Shown: positions 9,097 to 18,285, counted from the first letter of the stretch. The stretch is 64,000 nt of DNA from Nonomuraea thailandensis (GCF_024172165.1 NZ_JAMZEB010000002.1:10929001-10993000), one strand, 5' to 3'. The notes: generated by a model not told the origin, from the letters alone. A program made the numbers and translations.

Positions 9097-9691
9097 CGGC
9101 CTCACCGGCGGCTGGCCAGGCGGACATGGCGAGGGTGGCGATGGCGAGCAGGTCCTCGTAGGAGGCACCGTCACGCGACTGCGTGGACATGCCCTGGACC
9201 GTCGCGGCGTAGAAGGCGGCCAGCCCCGCCGTGTCCGTGCCGGCGGGCAGCCGCCCGGCCGCCATGTCGCCGTCGATGCGCGCCTTGAACGCCGCCTTGG
9301 CCTCCGTCCTGAACCGCCGGAGCAGCTCCTCGACCTCGGCCGATTCCGGCCCGCAGTTCACGGCGGCGGTGATGACCATGCAGCCGCCCGGATGCTCGGT
9401 GCTCGCGTACTCGGCCGCCGCCTCCCGCAGCACCCGCTCGATCGCGCCCCGCCCGGTGGGCTCCTCGGCCAGCGCGCGGGTGGTGAAGGCGCCGTAGGTC
9501 TCCTGGTAGCGCCGCACGGCCTCCTCGAACAGCCGCCGCTTGTCGCCGAAGGCCGCGTACAGGCTGGGCGGCCTGATGCCCATGGCGGCGGTCAGCTCCG
9601 CGATCGAGGTCGCCTCGTAACCGTGCCGCCAGAACGCGAGCAGCGCGCTCTCCAGCGCCGCCTCCCTGTCGAACTCCCGTCGCCTCGCCAT
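9083..9691 (-). CDS. TetR-family regulator of the adjacent SDR operon
   Basis: 202 aa. The N-terminal HTH is TSIAELTAAMGIRPPSLYAA (about residues 28-47), followed by the F.DK segment of TetR proteins. The C-terminal domain resembles TetR_C_16/YxaF-type members that sense small lipophilic molecules. It is divergent from the SDR gene, and the gap contains two CGATCG-centred palindromes, which indicates control of both directions. Confidence 0.9.
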   Translation of the reverse strand: MARRREFDREAALESALLAFWRHGYEATSIAELTAAMGIRPPSLYAAFGDKRRLFEEAVRRYQETYGAFTTRALAEEPTGRGAIERVLREAAAEYASTEHPGGCMVITAAVNCGPESAEVEELLRRFRTEAKAAFKARIDGDMAAGRLPAGTDTAGLAAFYAATVQGMSTQSRDGASYEDLLAIATLAMSAWPAAGEAVTTT

Positions 9692-9702
9692 GCCCTCATT
9701 CT

Positions 9703-9716
9703 ATAGCGATCGCTAT
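9703..9716. promoter_or_regulatory. TetR operator, perfect palindrome
   Basis: ATAGCGATCGCTAT is a perfect 14-bp palindrome 12 bp upstream of the TetR start. Its core recurs 25 bp (centre to centre) downstream. Confidence 0.7.
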
Positions 9717-9728
9717 GCTATCGTTCTG

Positions 9729-9740
9729 TATCGATCGCTA
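9729..9740. promoter_or_regulatory. Second TetR operator copy
   Basis: TATCGATCGCTA shares the CGATCG core with the perfect site at 9703-9716 and has one mismatched pair. It lies just upstream of the SDR Shine-Dalgarno (AAAGGTGGGG). Confidence 0.6.
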
Positions 9741-9755
9741 AAGAAAGGTGGGGCG

Positions 9756-10481
9756 ATGAGGACTGCCCTCGTCACGGGTGCGAGCAGGGGGATCGGCCGC
9801 GCCGTCGCGCTGCGGCTGGCCAAGGACGGGTTCCGCGTGATCGTGAACTACGCCGGGGACGGCGTAGCCGCCCAGGAGGTCGTGGACACGATCGGCGCGA
9901 ACGCGGTCGCGCTGCGGGCCGACCTCGGCGTGCCGGAGGAGGTCACCGCGCTCGCGCAGCGGGTCCGGGCCGAGACGGACGTGCTCGACGTGCTGGTCAA
10001 CAACGCCGGGATCGGCCTGTCCCAGCCGATCGGGGAGGTGACGCGGGCCGGTTTCTCCCGCGTGTTCGCGGTCAACGTCGAGGGCCTGTTCTTCCTCACC
10101 CAGCAGGTGCTGCCGCTCATCCCCGACGGCGGCAGGATCGTCAACGTCACCTCGGGCGCGACCCGCATCGCCTTCCCCGAGGGCATCGCGTACGCGATGA
10201 GCAAGGGCGCGGTGCAGACCTTCACCCTGGCCCTGGCCAAGGAGCTGGGCCCGCGCGGCATCACGGTCAACAACGTCGCCCCCGGCATCATCGACACCGA
10301 CACCAACGCCGGCTGGCTGCGCGGCGACCCCGGGGCTCGGGCGTACGCGGCGAGCAGGCACGCGGTCAACCGCGTCGGCCAGGCGGAGGAGATCGCCGAC
10401 GTGGTCGCCTTCGCCGCCTCACCCCAGGCCGGCTTCGTCACCGGCACCACGATCGACGCCACCGGCGGCGGGAACCTCTGA
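9756..10481 (+). CDS. Short-chain dehydrogenase/reductase
   Basis: 241 aa from ATG 9756, preceded by AAAGGTGGGG; the upstream part of the frame overlaps the operators and is not coding. Classical SDR with cofactor motif TGASRGIG (residues 7-14), NNAG (about 82-85), a catalytic Ser in VTSGATR and YAMSK (about 145-149). Likely an NADP(H)-dependent 3-oxoacyl or small ketone reductase. It forms an operon with the alpha/beta hydrolase 11 bp downstream and is probably repressed by the divergent TetR. Confidence 0.92.
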   Translation: MRTALVTGASRGIGRAVALRLAKDGFRVIVNYAGDGVAAQEVVDTIGANAVALRADLGVPEEVTALAQRVRAETDVLDVLVNNAGIGLSQPIGEVTRAGFSRVFAVNVEGLFFLTQQVLPLIPDGGRIVNVTSGATRIAFPEGIAYAMSKGAVQTFTLALAKELGPRGITVNNVAPGIIDTDTNAGWLRGDPGARAYAASRHAVNRVGQAEEIADVVAFAASPQAGFVTGTTIDATGGGNL

Positions 10482-10492
10482 GGAGTCAGGAC

Positions 10493-11251
10493 ATGCCCAC
10501 GGTCATCCACGACGGCGGCGCCGTCCACTACGCGAAGGCGGGCACCGGCCCCGGGCTCGTGATGGTGCACGGCACCGGCGGCGACGCCGTCACCAACTAC
10601 GCCCACCTCGTCCCCGGCCTCGCCGATGTGCGCACGGTCATCACCCCCGACTACGCCGGCAGCGGCCAGACCTTCGACCCCGGGGGCGACCTCACGCTCG
10701 ACCTGCTCGCCGGCCAGGTGGCCGCCGCGTTCGAGGAGCCGTCCGACCTGGTCGGGTTCTCGCTGGGCGCCGCCGTCGCCGCCAAGGTCGCCGCCGAGCG
10801 GCCCGAGCTGGTCAGGCGGCTGGTGCTGATCGCCGGCTGGACGCACCTGGCGGACTCGCGGCTGGAGCTGGGCCTGCGCACGTGGGCGCGGCTGGCAGCC
10901 ACCGACCCCGAGAGCCACGCCGCGTACGGGCCGCTCGTGGGCTTCAGCCCGGGTTTCGTGAGCTCGGTGGGCGCCAAGGCGCTGATGGCGGGCGAGCCGC
11001 CCCGCGGCACGCTGCGCCAGATCGAGCTGGACCTGCGCGTGGACATCAGGGACCTGCTGCCGAGGATCACCGCGCCCACCCTGGTCATCGGCAACACCCA
11101 GGACTACCTGGTCCCCGTGGAGCACGCCCGCGCGCTGCACGCGGCCATCCCCGGCAGCCGGTACGCCGAGCTGGACAGCGGCCACGTCGTCCTGCACGAG
11201 CGCCCGGAGGAAGTCACAGCGCTCATCAAGGAGTTCATCACCCGCTCGTAA
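10493..11251 (+). CDS. Alpha/beta hydrolase
   Basis: 252 aa. The oxyanion region is VMVHGTGGD, the nucleophile elbow GFSLGA (Ser about 83), the acid Asp lies in the TQDYLVP segment and the His in SGHVVLHERPE. No signal peptide, so a cytoplasmic esterase or hydrolase of unknown substrate. The GGAGTCAGG Shine-Dalgarno lies in the 11-bp gap after the SDR gene, so the pair is co-transcribed under the TetR. Confidence 0.9.
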   Translation: MPTVIHDGGAVHYAKAGTGPGLVMVHGTGGDAVTNYAHLVPGLADVRTVITPDYAGSGQTFDPGGDLTLDLLAGQVAAAFEEPSDLVGFSLGAAVAAKVAAERPELVRRLVLIAGWTHLADSRLELGLRTWARLAATDPESHAAYGPLVGFSPGFVSSVGAKALMAGEPPRGTLRQIELDLRVDIRDLLPRITAPTLVIGNTQDYLVPVEHARALHAAIPGSRYAELDSGHVVLHERPEEVTALIKEFITRS

Positions 11252-11286
11252 CCATTGAGTGATTTGTCCTGGTTACTCTCCGCACC

Positions 11287-13041
11287 ATGCAGACCATGAA
11301 GCTCGCCCTCGCCGGGGCCGCCGCCACCAGCGTGCTGGCCCTGGTGGCACTCCCCGCGCAGGCCGTCGCACCGGCGAAAACGGTCACGGTCACTGTCATG
11401 GGCACGTCCGACCTCCACAGCAACGCCCTCAACTGGGACTACTTCAAGGACACCGCCTACTCCGACAGCCAGGGCAACCACGTCGGCCTGGCGAAGGTGT
11501 CCTCGCTGGTCAACCGGATCAGGGCCGAGCGCGGAGCGGAGCGCACGCTGCTGTTCGACTCGGGTGACACGATCCAGGGCACGCCGCTGGCGTACTACTA
11601 CGCCAAGGTCGAGCCGATCACCGAGAGCGGCGAGACCCACCCGATGGCCAAGGCCATGAACGCCATCGGGTACGACGCCGTGACGCTGGGCAACCACGAG
11701 TTCAACTACGGTCTGCCGCTGCTGGCCACCTGGATCGACCAGATGAAGGCGCCCGTGCTCGGCGCCAACGCCGTCCACGACAGATCGGGGCTGCCGGCGT
11801 ACAAGCCGTTCGTGATCAAGACCATGAAGGTCAAGGGTGACAAGCCGGTCAAGGTGGGCGTGCTCGGCCTGACCAACCCGGGCGTGGCCATCTGGGACAA
11901 GGCCAACGTCGAGGGCAGGCTGCGCTTCACCGACCTGGTCGAGTCGGCCAGGAAGTGGGTGCCGGTCATCCGCGGCCTCGGCGCGGACGTGGTCGTCGTG
12001 ACCGCCCACGCGGGCGACAACGGCATGTCCTCCTACGGGGGCGACCTGCCGGTCGAGAACGCCTCGGCGATGGTGGCCGAGCAGGTGCCGGGCATCGACG
12101 CGGTGCTGTTCGGGCACGCGCACAACGAGGTCGCCCAGCGGTTCGTGACGAACAAGACCACCGGGAAGCAGGTGCTGCTGACCGAGCCGGGCAAGTGGGG
12201 CCAGCGCCTGTCGCGGCTGGACTTCCAGCTCACCAAGCAGCGCGGCAAGTGGGTGGTCACCGGCAAGTCGTCCACCACGCTCAACACCAACACGCTGCCC
12301 GAGGACCCGAAGATCGTGGCGCTGCTCAAGCCGCAGCACGACACCACGGTCGGCTACGTGAACAAGGTCGTGGCCAGGTCGGCGCAGCAGCTCTCGGCGG
12401 CCGAGTCGCCGTACAAGGACACGCCGATCCTCGACTACATCCAGCACGTGCAGATCGAGACGGTCAAGCAGGCGCTGCCGGACAACACGCTGCCGGTGCT
12501 GTCGATCGCCGCGCCGTTCAGCCGCAGCGCCGTCTTCCCCGCCGGCGACGTCCGGGTCAGGGACGTGGCCGGCCTGTACGTCTACGACAACACGCTGATG
12601 GCGGTCAAGCTGACCGGCGCGCAGCTCAAGGACTACCTGGAGTACTCCGCCAGGTACTTCAACCAGCTCGCGCCCGGCGCCCCGGTCGACGTCACCAAGC
12701 TGACCAACGCGAACAACACCCCCGACTACAACTACGACCAGCTCGCCGGCGTCTCCTACGACCTCGACGTGGCCAAGCCGGCCGGCCAGCGCGTCGCGAA
12801 CCTCGCCTACGAAGGCGCGCCGATCCCGGCCGAGAAGGAGTTCCTGGTCGCGATCAACAACTACCGCCAGTCGGGCGGCGGCGGCTTCCCGCACGTGAGC
12901 ACCGCCCCCGTGCTCTACAACGCGCAGGTGGAGATCCGGCAGGCGCTGATCGAGTACGCCACCGCCCAGGGCACCATCGACCCGGCCGGCTTCGCCGCCG
13001 CCAACTGGAAGCTGACCAGGGACGGAGCGCCGCTCTTCTAG
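11287..13041 (+). CDS. Secreted 5'-nucleotidase / 2',3'-cyclic phosphodiesterase family
   Basis: 584 aa with a Sec signal peptide (about residues 1-26, ending PAQA-VA). The N-terminal metallophosphoesterase domain has metal-ligand motifs GTSDLHSN, DSGDTIQG, GNHEFNYG, VVTAHAGDN and GHAHNEV. A C-terminal 5'-nucleotidase substrate-binding domain covers about 345-540, with the typical NNYRQSGGGG. It should release phosphate from extracellular nucleotides. No sortase or lipoprotein signal is seen, so the enzyme is probably secreted free. It stands alone, 35 bp after the hydrolase gene. Confidence 0.92.
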   Translation: MQTMKLALAGAAATSVLALVALPAQAVAPAKTVTVTVMGTSDLHSNALNWDYFKDTAYSDSQGNHVGLAKVSSLVNRIRAERGAERTLLFDSGDTIQGTPLAYYYAKVEPITESGETHPMAKAMNAIGYDAVTLGNHEFNYGLPLLATWIDQMKAPVLGANAVHDRSGLPAYKPFVIKTMKVKGDKPVKVGVLGLTNPGVAIWDKANVEGRLRFTDLVESARKWVPVIRGLGADVVVVTAHAGDNGMSSYGGDLPVENASAMVAEQVPGIDAVLFGHAHNEVAQRFVTNKTTGKQVLLTEPGKWGQRLSRLDFQLTKQRGKWVVTGKSSTTLNTNTLPEDPKIVALLKPQHDTTVGYVNKVVARSAQQLSAAESPYKDTPILDYIQHVQIETVKQALPDNTLPVLSIAAPFSRSAVFPAGDVRVRDVAGLYVYDNTLMAVKLTGAQLKDYLEYSARYFNQLAPGAPVDVTKLTNANNTPDYNYDQLAGVSYDLDVAKPAGQRVANLAYEGAPIPAEKEFLVAINNYRQSGGGGFPHVSTAPVLYNAQVEIRQALIEYATAQGTIDPAGFAAANWKLTRDGAPLF

Positions 13042-13047
13042 AGGGTT

Positions 13048-13788
13048 CTAGAGGTAGGACGGGCCGCTCACCCGGTGCCTGAACGTCCACCACACCCACG
13101 CCTGGGCGGCCACCAGGAACGGGATCAGGGTCAGGACGACGGGCACCAGCAGCGGCCCCGACGTGCCGGGCTCCAGCGGCAGCCGGAGCCCGGCCAGCAC
13201 CCCGACGACCACCAGCACCACCGAGGTCAGCGCGTACGTGCGCGCCTCCCCGGCCCCGCCCGCCAGCACCGCCGCCCGCGTCCGCAGCGTCCCGCGCAGC
13301 CGCAGCGCCGCGAACGTCAGCCCGTGCGTGCCGAACAGCGCGGCCAGCACCAGCGCGGGCAGCACCGCCACCGGCCCCTCGATGCCGAGCAGCACGTGGG
13401 ACAGCAGCGCGCCCCAGCTCAGCGCCAGCCCCCAGCTCCCGGCCACGATCGCACCGTCCCAGAACGCCTGCCAGCGCGCCCCCGGCACGCGCCCGCGCAG
13501 CCACAGCCCCATGTCGCGCACGACCCAGGCCAGCAGCAGCGTCACCACCACCGTGTGGTTGCCGTGCAGCAGCTCGCCCTCCAGCCGGGGGAACAGCCCG
13601 GCCAGCACGCCCGCCGTGGCCACCAGCCACACCTCGTTGCCCAGGAAGAACGGCGCGATCGCGGCGATCACCTCGCGCCGCTCGCCCGCCGACCTGCCCA
13701 GGTACGGCAGCGCCATGCCGACCCCGATGTCGGCGCCGGCCAGCACGAGGTACCCGATGGCGAAGAAGCCCAGAATGAAGATCTCCAT
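13048..13788 (-). CDS. cydB: Cytochrome bd-type quinol oxidase subunit II, short form
   Basis: 246 aa with about seven hydrophobic segments. It begins MEIFILGFFAIGYLVLAGADIGVGM, the CydB start pattern. CydB is usually well over 300 aa, so this one is short, with probably fewer transmembrane helices. It begins 12 bp after the cydA stop on the same strand, with GGGG as Shine-Dalgarno, so it is translationally linked. It forms the second subunit of the quinol:O2 oxidoreductase in the membrane. Whether the shortened version is a full functional partner is uncertain. Confidence 0.8.
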   Translation of the reverse strand: MEIFILGFFAIGYLVLAGADIGVGMALPYLGRSAGERREVIAAIAPFFLGNEVWLVATAGVLAGLFPRLEGELLHGNHTVVVTLLLAWVVRDMGLWLRGRVPGARWQAFWDGAIVAGSWGLALSWGALLSHVLLGIEGPVAVLPALVLAALFGTHGLTFAALRLRGTLRTRAAVLAGGAGEARTYALTSVVLVVVGVLAGLRLPLEPGTSGPLLVPVVLTLIPFLVAAQAWVWWTFRHRVSGPSYL

Positions 13789-13800
13789 GACAAGCGTCCC

Positions 13801-15051
13801 CTAGAACGAAGGAGCAGGAACGGGGGCGTCGACCGGCCGGTCGCCCAGCGCCACCGCATCGGGCCCGCGCCGCGCGTGCCTGGCCAGCAGCCAGTAGTTG
13901 ACGGCGATCAGGAGCGCGAACACCGTGACGAACGCGGTCAGCGAGAAGACCATCTGCCCCTCGGTCACCGGCGACATGGCGTCGGACGTCTTCAGCAGCC
14001 CGTACACGGCCCACGGCTGGCGTCCCATCTCGCGGAACATCCAGCCGGCCAGCATGGTGACGAACGGGACCGGGATCATCAGTGTCAGCAGCCGGTGCCA
14101 CACCCTGAACCCGCGCACCACGGGCCGGATCAGCATGAGCAGGAAGCTCGGCGCGGCCACGAACAGCATGATCGCGAACAGCGCCATCATCGTGATACCG
14201 CTGGTCTGCACCGCCCCCACGGGCGGCAGGTAGTCGCCGGGACCGAGCCTGGCCACCATCTCGGCCTGCGCGGCGGCCAGCCGTTCGGGGTCGTTCACCC
14301 ACGCCGCGACCTTCGCGGGCTGCAGGGTCTCGAACCCGATCCCGCCGAACGTCGCCGTGAGGAGCAGGGCGGGCAGCGCCACGCCGATCCCGATCCGCAG
14401 CGACTTGCGGAACAGGTCCTGCTCGGCGGTGCGCCTGCCCAGGTGGTACGCGCTCACCCCGGCCATGAAGAACCCACCGACGATCATCGCTCCGAACAGC
14501 ACGTGCCAGAACGCCACCTGCGCCGCCGGATTGGCCACCATGGCCCCGAAGTCCGTCAGCCGCAGCCGGCCGCCCTCCAGCACGTGCCCGACCGGGTTCT
14601 GCAGGAAGCCGTTGGCGACCATGATCCAGAACGCCGACGCGTACGCGGTCAGCGTCACCACCCAGATCAGCGCCAGGTGCGCCCACCGGTTCAGCTTGTT
14701 CCAGCCGAAGATCCACAGGCCCAGGAACGTGGACTCGACGAAGAACGCCACCAGCGTCTCGATGGCCAGCGCCGAGCCGAACACGTCGCCCGCGTACTCG
14801 GTCAGCCCGCTCCACGACAGCCCGAGCTGGAACTCCATCACGAGCCCGGTCACGATGCCCATCGCGTAGTTGATGATGTAGAGCTGGCCCCAGAACCGCG
14901 TCATCCGCAGGTGCACGGGGTCGCCGCTGAAGGTGGCGCGCGTCTGGACGACGGCGACCAGCGTCGCCAGCCCGAGCGTCAACGCCACGAACAGGAAGTG
15001 CGCGCCCGCCGTGAGCGCGAACTGCAGGCGGGCGAGGTCCACGATGTCCAT
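13801..15051 (-). CDS. cydA: Cytochrome bd-type quinol oxidase subunit I
   Basis: 416 aa, about nine hydrophobic segments. H18 in TAGAHFLF matches the high-spin heme ligand, the paired Glu in IETLVAFFVESTFLG match the proton-pathway/heme acidic residues, and the later FWHVLFGA holds the candidate low-spin heme His. The region between helices 6 and 7 (Q-loop) is short, as in cyanide-insensitive oxidases. It reduces O2 with quinol electrons. cydDC, the usual assembly exporter, is absent here. A NarL-type two-component system lies upstream on the same strand after about 97 bp. Confidence 0.88.
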   Translation of the reverse strand: MDIVDLARLQFALTAGAHFLFVALTLGLATLVAVVQTRATFSGDPVHLRMTRFWGQLYIINYAMGIVTGLVMEFQLGLSWSGLTEYAGDVFGSALAIETLVAFFVESTFLGLWIFGWNKLNRWAHLALIWVVTLTAYASAFWIMVANGFLQNPVGHVLEGGRLRLTDFGAMVANPAAQVAFWHVLFGAMIVGGFFMAGVSAYHLGRRTAEQDLFRKSLRIGIGVALPALLLTATFGGIGFETLQPAKVAAWVNDPERLAAAQAEMVARLGPGDYLPPVGAVQTSGITMMALFAIMLFVAAPSFLLMLIRPVVRGFRVWHRLLTLMIPVPFVTMLAGWMFREMGRQPWAVYGLLKTSDAMSPVTEGQMVFSLTAFVTVFALLIAVNYWLLARHARRGPDAVALGDRPVDAPVPAPSF

Positions 15052-15148
15052 ACCGCAGACCCTCCCGGTACGGTCACCCCCGCCGCGTCATGCCGGGGCG
15101 GGCACCCGCCTTACATCCCGGGTCGCACGAGGGCGGCGGACGTACGAC

Positions 15149-15817
15149 TCAGGGAGTAAGCCAGCCCGGCGTGATCATGCCGGCCTCGTACGCGATGACC
15201 ACGAGCTGGGCCCTGTCGCGCACCCGCAGCTTGGTCATGATCCGGCTGACGTGCGTCTTCGCCGTCGCGGGGCTGAGCACGAGGCGGGCCGCGATCTCGT
15301 CGTTGGACAGGCCGGCGGCCACCAGCGTCATGACCTCGCGCTCGCGCTCGGTGAGCGCGTTCAGCTCGGGGCCCGGCTCCGGCCGCTTGACCCGGCCGGC
15401 GAACTCGGCGATCAGCCGCCGCGTGATCGAGGGCGCGATCAGCGCGTCGCCCCTGGCCACGACCCGGACGGCGTGGATCAGCTCGGCCGGCTCGGTGTCC
15501 TTGACCAGGAAGCCGCCCGCGCCCGCCCGCAGCGCGCCGTAGACGTAGTCGTCGAGGTCGAACGTGGTCAGGATGATCACCTTGACGTCGCCGAGCGCCG
15601 GGTCGCCCGCGATGCGGCGGGTGGCCTCCAGGCCGTCGAGCTCGGGCATGCGGATGTCCATGAGCACCACGTCGGGCCGGTGCTCGCGGGCCCCGGCGAT
15701 CGCCTCGGCGCCGTTGGCGGCCTCGGCCACGACCTCGATGTCGTCCTCGTCGCTGAGGATGGACCGGAACCCGGCCCGTACCAGGGTCTGGTCGTCGGCG
15801 AGCAGTACGCGGATCAT
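15149..15817 (-). CDS. NarL/FixJ-type response regulator
   Basis: 222 aa from ATG 15817. The receiver domain (1-120) has D8/D9, phospho-acceptor D54 in VVLMD and the Lys in FLVKD. The LuxR-type HTH is in about 150-215 (LTEREREVMTLVAAGLSN, then AKTHVSRIMTKL). The start overlaps the kinase stop by 4 bp (ATGA), so it is translationally coupled to its cognate kinase. The proximity to cydAB suggests, without proving, a respiratory target. Confidence 0.93.
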   Translation of the reverse strand: MIRVLLADDQTLVRAGFRSILSDEDDIEVVAEAANGAEAIAGAREHRPDVVLMDIRMPELDGLEATRRIAGDPALGDVKVIILTTFDLDDYVYGALRAGAGGFLVKDTEPAELIHAVRVVARGDALIAPSITRRLIAEFAGRVKRPEPGPELNALTEREREVMTLVAAGLSNDEIAARLVLSPATAKTHVSRIMTKLRVRDRAQLVVIAYEAGMITPGWLTP

Positions 15818-16944
15818 CGAGCCCCGTTCGTCGGCTGGGTCAGTGGCAGGCGGGCGGTGACGCGGAAGCCGCCCTCGGGGCGGGGGCCGGCCTCCAGGGT
15901 CCCGCCGAGCGCGGTCGCGCGCTCGCGCATGCCCTGGATCCCGAAGCCGCTGCCCCCGTCGTACGTGGTGCCGGGCCCGTCGTCCTGCACGGTGATGATG
16001 ACATGTCCGGCCTCGTTGGTGATCGCGAGGGTGGCGTGCTCCGTGCCCGAGTGACGGGAGACGTTCGTCAGCGCCTCCCTGACGATGCGGGTGGCGGCCA
16101 GGTCGACCTCGGTCGGCAGGGCGTCGAGGGGGCCCGACAGCTCCGTCCGCACCTTCAACCCTGAGGCCGCGACCAGCTCGTCCACCCGGGCCAGGCTGTC
16201 GGCGGGGGCGACCGGCGCGTCCTCGTCCACCTGGCGCAGCACGCCGAGGGTGGTCCGCAGCTCGCGCAGCGTCTCCTTGCTGGTGTCCTTGATGGTCCGC
16301 AGCGCCGCCTCGGCGTCCTCCGGCCGCTTCCTGATCCCGTGCAACGCCGCGGACGCCTGCACGTTGATCATGGAGATGTTGTGCCCGAGCACGTCGTGCA
16401 ACTCCCTGGCGATGCGCAGCCGCTCCTCGCTGGCCCGCCGCCTGGCCTCCTCCTCCTTGGTCAGCAGGGCGTCGAGCGCGTGCCGGCGGGCCTCCGACAG
16501 GTACGCGCGGCGGTTGCGGGTGACCCCGCCGAACGCGATGGAGGCGACCACCCATCCCGTGATCGAGACGAACGTGGTGTTGTCCACGTGCCTGATGCCG
16601 CCGGTCTCGCCGAACCCCATGGCCAGCAGCGCCGCCGCGCCCGTGGCGACGGCGGCGGTGAGATGGCCGCGGTCGGCCGCCGTGTACAGGACGACGAACA
16701 ACATCACGATGAGCGGCCCGTCGGCTCCCGCGTACGGGTAGTAGGCGGCCACCGAGACCGCCACGACGACCAGCGCCGCGACCGGGTAGCGCTCCCGCGC
16801 CAGCAGCGCGGCGCAGGCGATCACCGGCAGCACGAAGTCCAGCACGTTCAGCCGGCCGGAGCCGTCGAAGGCGAAGAGGGACCCTGCCAGCACGGCGGCG
16901 ATGGTCACGATCGACACGATCGTGCTGGGAGAGGGCCTGCGCAT
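15814..16944 (-). CDS. NarL-type sensor histidine kinase
   Basis: 376 aa. Four or five hydrophobic segments in residues 1-150 form an integral-membrane sensor without a large extracellular loop. A HisKA_3 dimerisation domain with ARELHDVLGHNISM supplies the phosphorylated His (about residue 190). An HATPase_c domain follows with DDGPGT and GFGIQGMRERA. Forms a two-component pair with the downstream response regulator. The signal is unknown; the sensor architecture resembles DesK-like kinases that read membrane state. Confidence 0.92.
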   Translation of the reverse strand: MRRPSPSTIVSIVTIAAVLAGSLFAFDGSGRLNVLDFVLPVIACAALLARERYPVAALVVVAVSVAAYYPYAGADGPLIVMLFVVLYTAADRGHLTAAVATGAAALLAMGFGETGGIRHVDNTTFVSITGWVVASIAFGGVTRNRRAYLSEARRHALDALLTKEEEARRRASEERLRIARELHDVLGHNISMINVQASAALHGIRKRPEDAEAALRTIKDTSKETLRELRTTLGVLRQVDEDAPVAPADSLARVDELVAASGLKVRTELSGPLDALPTEVDLAATRIVREALTNVSRHSGTEHATLAITNEAGHVIITVQDDGPGTTYDGGSGFGIQGMRERATALGGTLEAGPRPEGGFRVTARLPLTQPTNGAR

Positions 16945-17025
16945 GCCCTCATTCTGTACGTTCGCGCACGCGCCCCGTCGACAGGCCCCGGTGATCGCGG
17001 CGGCAGTTCTGGGTAGAGCCGTTGA

Positions 17026-17250
17026 ATGAGCACAAGGGACGAACTCCGGCGGGTCGAAGAGGACCTGACCCGGTTGCGAGCCGAGAACCAGGACGTGCGC
17101 GACCAGATCCGCGACATGGGCGCGACCGACCAGATCGAGATCTCGGCGATGATCAGCCAGGCGGACGAGCAGGTCGAGCTGATCGCCGGGCTCGAACGCC
17201 GCCGCGACCGGCTGATCCAGCGGCTCGAGGAGGAGGAGGGCGCCCGGTGA
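17026..17250 (+). CDS. Small coiled-coil protein, unknown function
   Basis: 74 aa, almost entirely charged and helical, with heptad-like spacing of Leu/Ile/Val and many Glu/Arg (DELRRVEEDLTRLRAEN at the start). A single coiled coil broken by a GATD segment near residue 33 is likely. It is divergent from the sensor kinase and convergent with the desaturase, 18 bp from its stop. No recognised family. Confidence 0.6.
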   Translation: MSTRDELRRVEEDLTRLRAENQDVRDQIRDMGATDQIEISAMISQADEQVELIAGLERRRDRLIQRLEEEEGAR

Positions 17251-17268
17251 GGGGCGCCCATGAGCGGG

Positions 17269-18285
17269 TCAGCGGCGAAGGGGGGCGCCGACCTCGTGCA
17301 GGTGGCTCAGCGCCTGCCCGTACGACTCGATGAGACCGGTCTGGAGATAGTCGACGCCGATCTCCCCGCAGTAGCGCTCCACGATGGGCTGCGCCTTGCG
17401 CAGGTTCGGAGCAGGCATGTTGGGGAACAGATGGTGCTCGATCTGGTAGTTGAGCTGGCCGAGCGCCACGTCGGTGAACAGGTTGCCGCGCACGTTGCGT
17501 GAGGTGAGTACCTGCTTGCGGAGGAAGTCCAGCTTGTCCTCCTTGGTGAGCACGGGCATGCCCTTGTGGTTCGGCGCGAACGTGCAGCCGAGATAGACCC
17601 CGAACAGCCCCTGGTGCACGGCGAGGAACAGCAGCGCCTTGCCGAAGGGCAGCACGGTGAAGACCACCCCGAAGTACAGCACGAAGTGGACGATCAGCAG
17701 CGTCAGCTCCACGTTGCGCCGCTTGGCCGTGGGCTGGAACAGCGCCTTGAAGCTGGCGATGTGCAGGTGCCAGCCCTCCAGCGTGAGCAGCGGAAAGAAC
17801 CAGTAGGCCTGGTACTTCGCGATGAAGCGGGGCAGGCCGGCGCTCCGGACGGCCTGGTCCTGGGACCAGACGATCACCGCCGGTGAGACGTCGGGGTCAT
17901 GGTCCTCGTGGTTGGGGTTGGCGTGGTGCTTGTTGTGCTTGGTGTTCCACCAGCCCCAGCCGAGACCGATGCCGAAATTTCCGATGATCAGGCCCACGAC
18001 GTCGCTGGGCCGCCGCGTCCTGAAGACCTGCCGGTGCCCGAGGTCGTGGGCGAGGAAGCCCAGCTGCGCGAAGATCACGGCCATCGCGACCGCGACGAGG
18101 AGTTGCCACCAGGAGTCCCCCACCCAGACGAACAGGGCCCAGCCGCCGGCGTACACGACGGCCGCGATGCTCATCCGGATGGCGTAATAAAAGGGACGCC
18201 GGTCGAGGAGGCCGGCGTCCGCTATGCGATGGGCTAGTCGGGCGAAGTCACTGCCTCGAGTGTCGATGGTGCCAGGACTGGCCAC
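17269..18285 (-). CDS. Membrane fatty acid desaturase (acyl-lipid/acyl-CoA type)
   Basis: 338 aa from GTG 18285, chosen over a TTG at 18309 because AAGGAG lies at the right distance before it. The three histidine boxes that bind the di-iron centre are present: HDLGH, HNKHH (in WNTKHNKHHANPN) and QIEHH. Four hydrophobic segments flank them. This is the DesA3/linoleoyl-CoA-type family without an N-terminal cytochrome b5 domain, so it depends on a separate electron donor. It introduces a double bond into a membrane acyl chain. It stands alone, divergent from the truncated phosphotransferase. Confidence 0.92.
   Translation of the reverse strand: MASPGTIDTRGSDFARLAHRIADAGLLDRRPFYYAIRMSIAAVVYAGGWALFVWVGDSWWQLLVAVAMAVIFAQLGFLAHDLGHRQVFRTRRPSDVVGLIIGNFGIGLGWGWWNTKHNKHHANPNHEDHDPDVSPAVIVWSQDQAVRSAGLPRFIAKYQAYWFFPLLTLEGWHLHIASFKALFQPTAKRRNVELTLLIVHFVLYFGVVFTVLPFGKALLFLAVHQGLFGVYLGCTFAPNHKGMPVLTKEDKLDFLRKQVLTSRNVRGNLFTDVALGQLNYQIEHHLFPNMPAPNLRKAQPIVERYCGEIGVDYLQTGLIESYGQALSHLHEVGAPLRR

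Noticed and set aside
13075..15159. 694-codon plus-strand frame
   Set aside because: Antisense of cydAB, same low-complexity composition.
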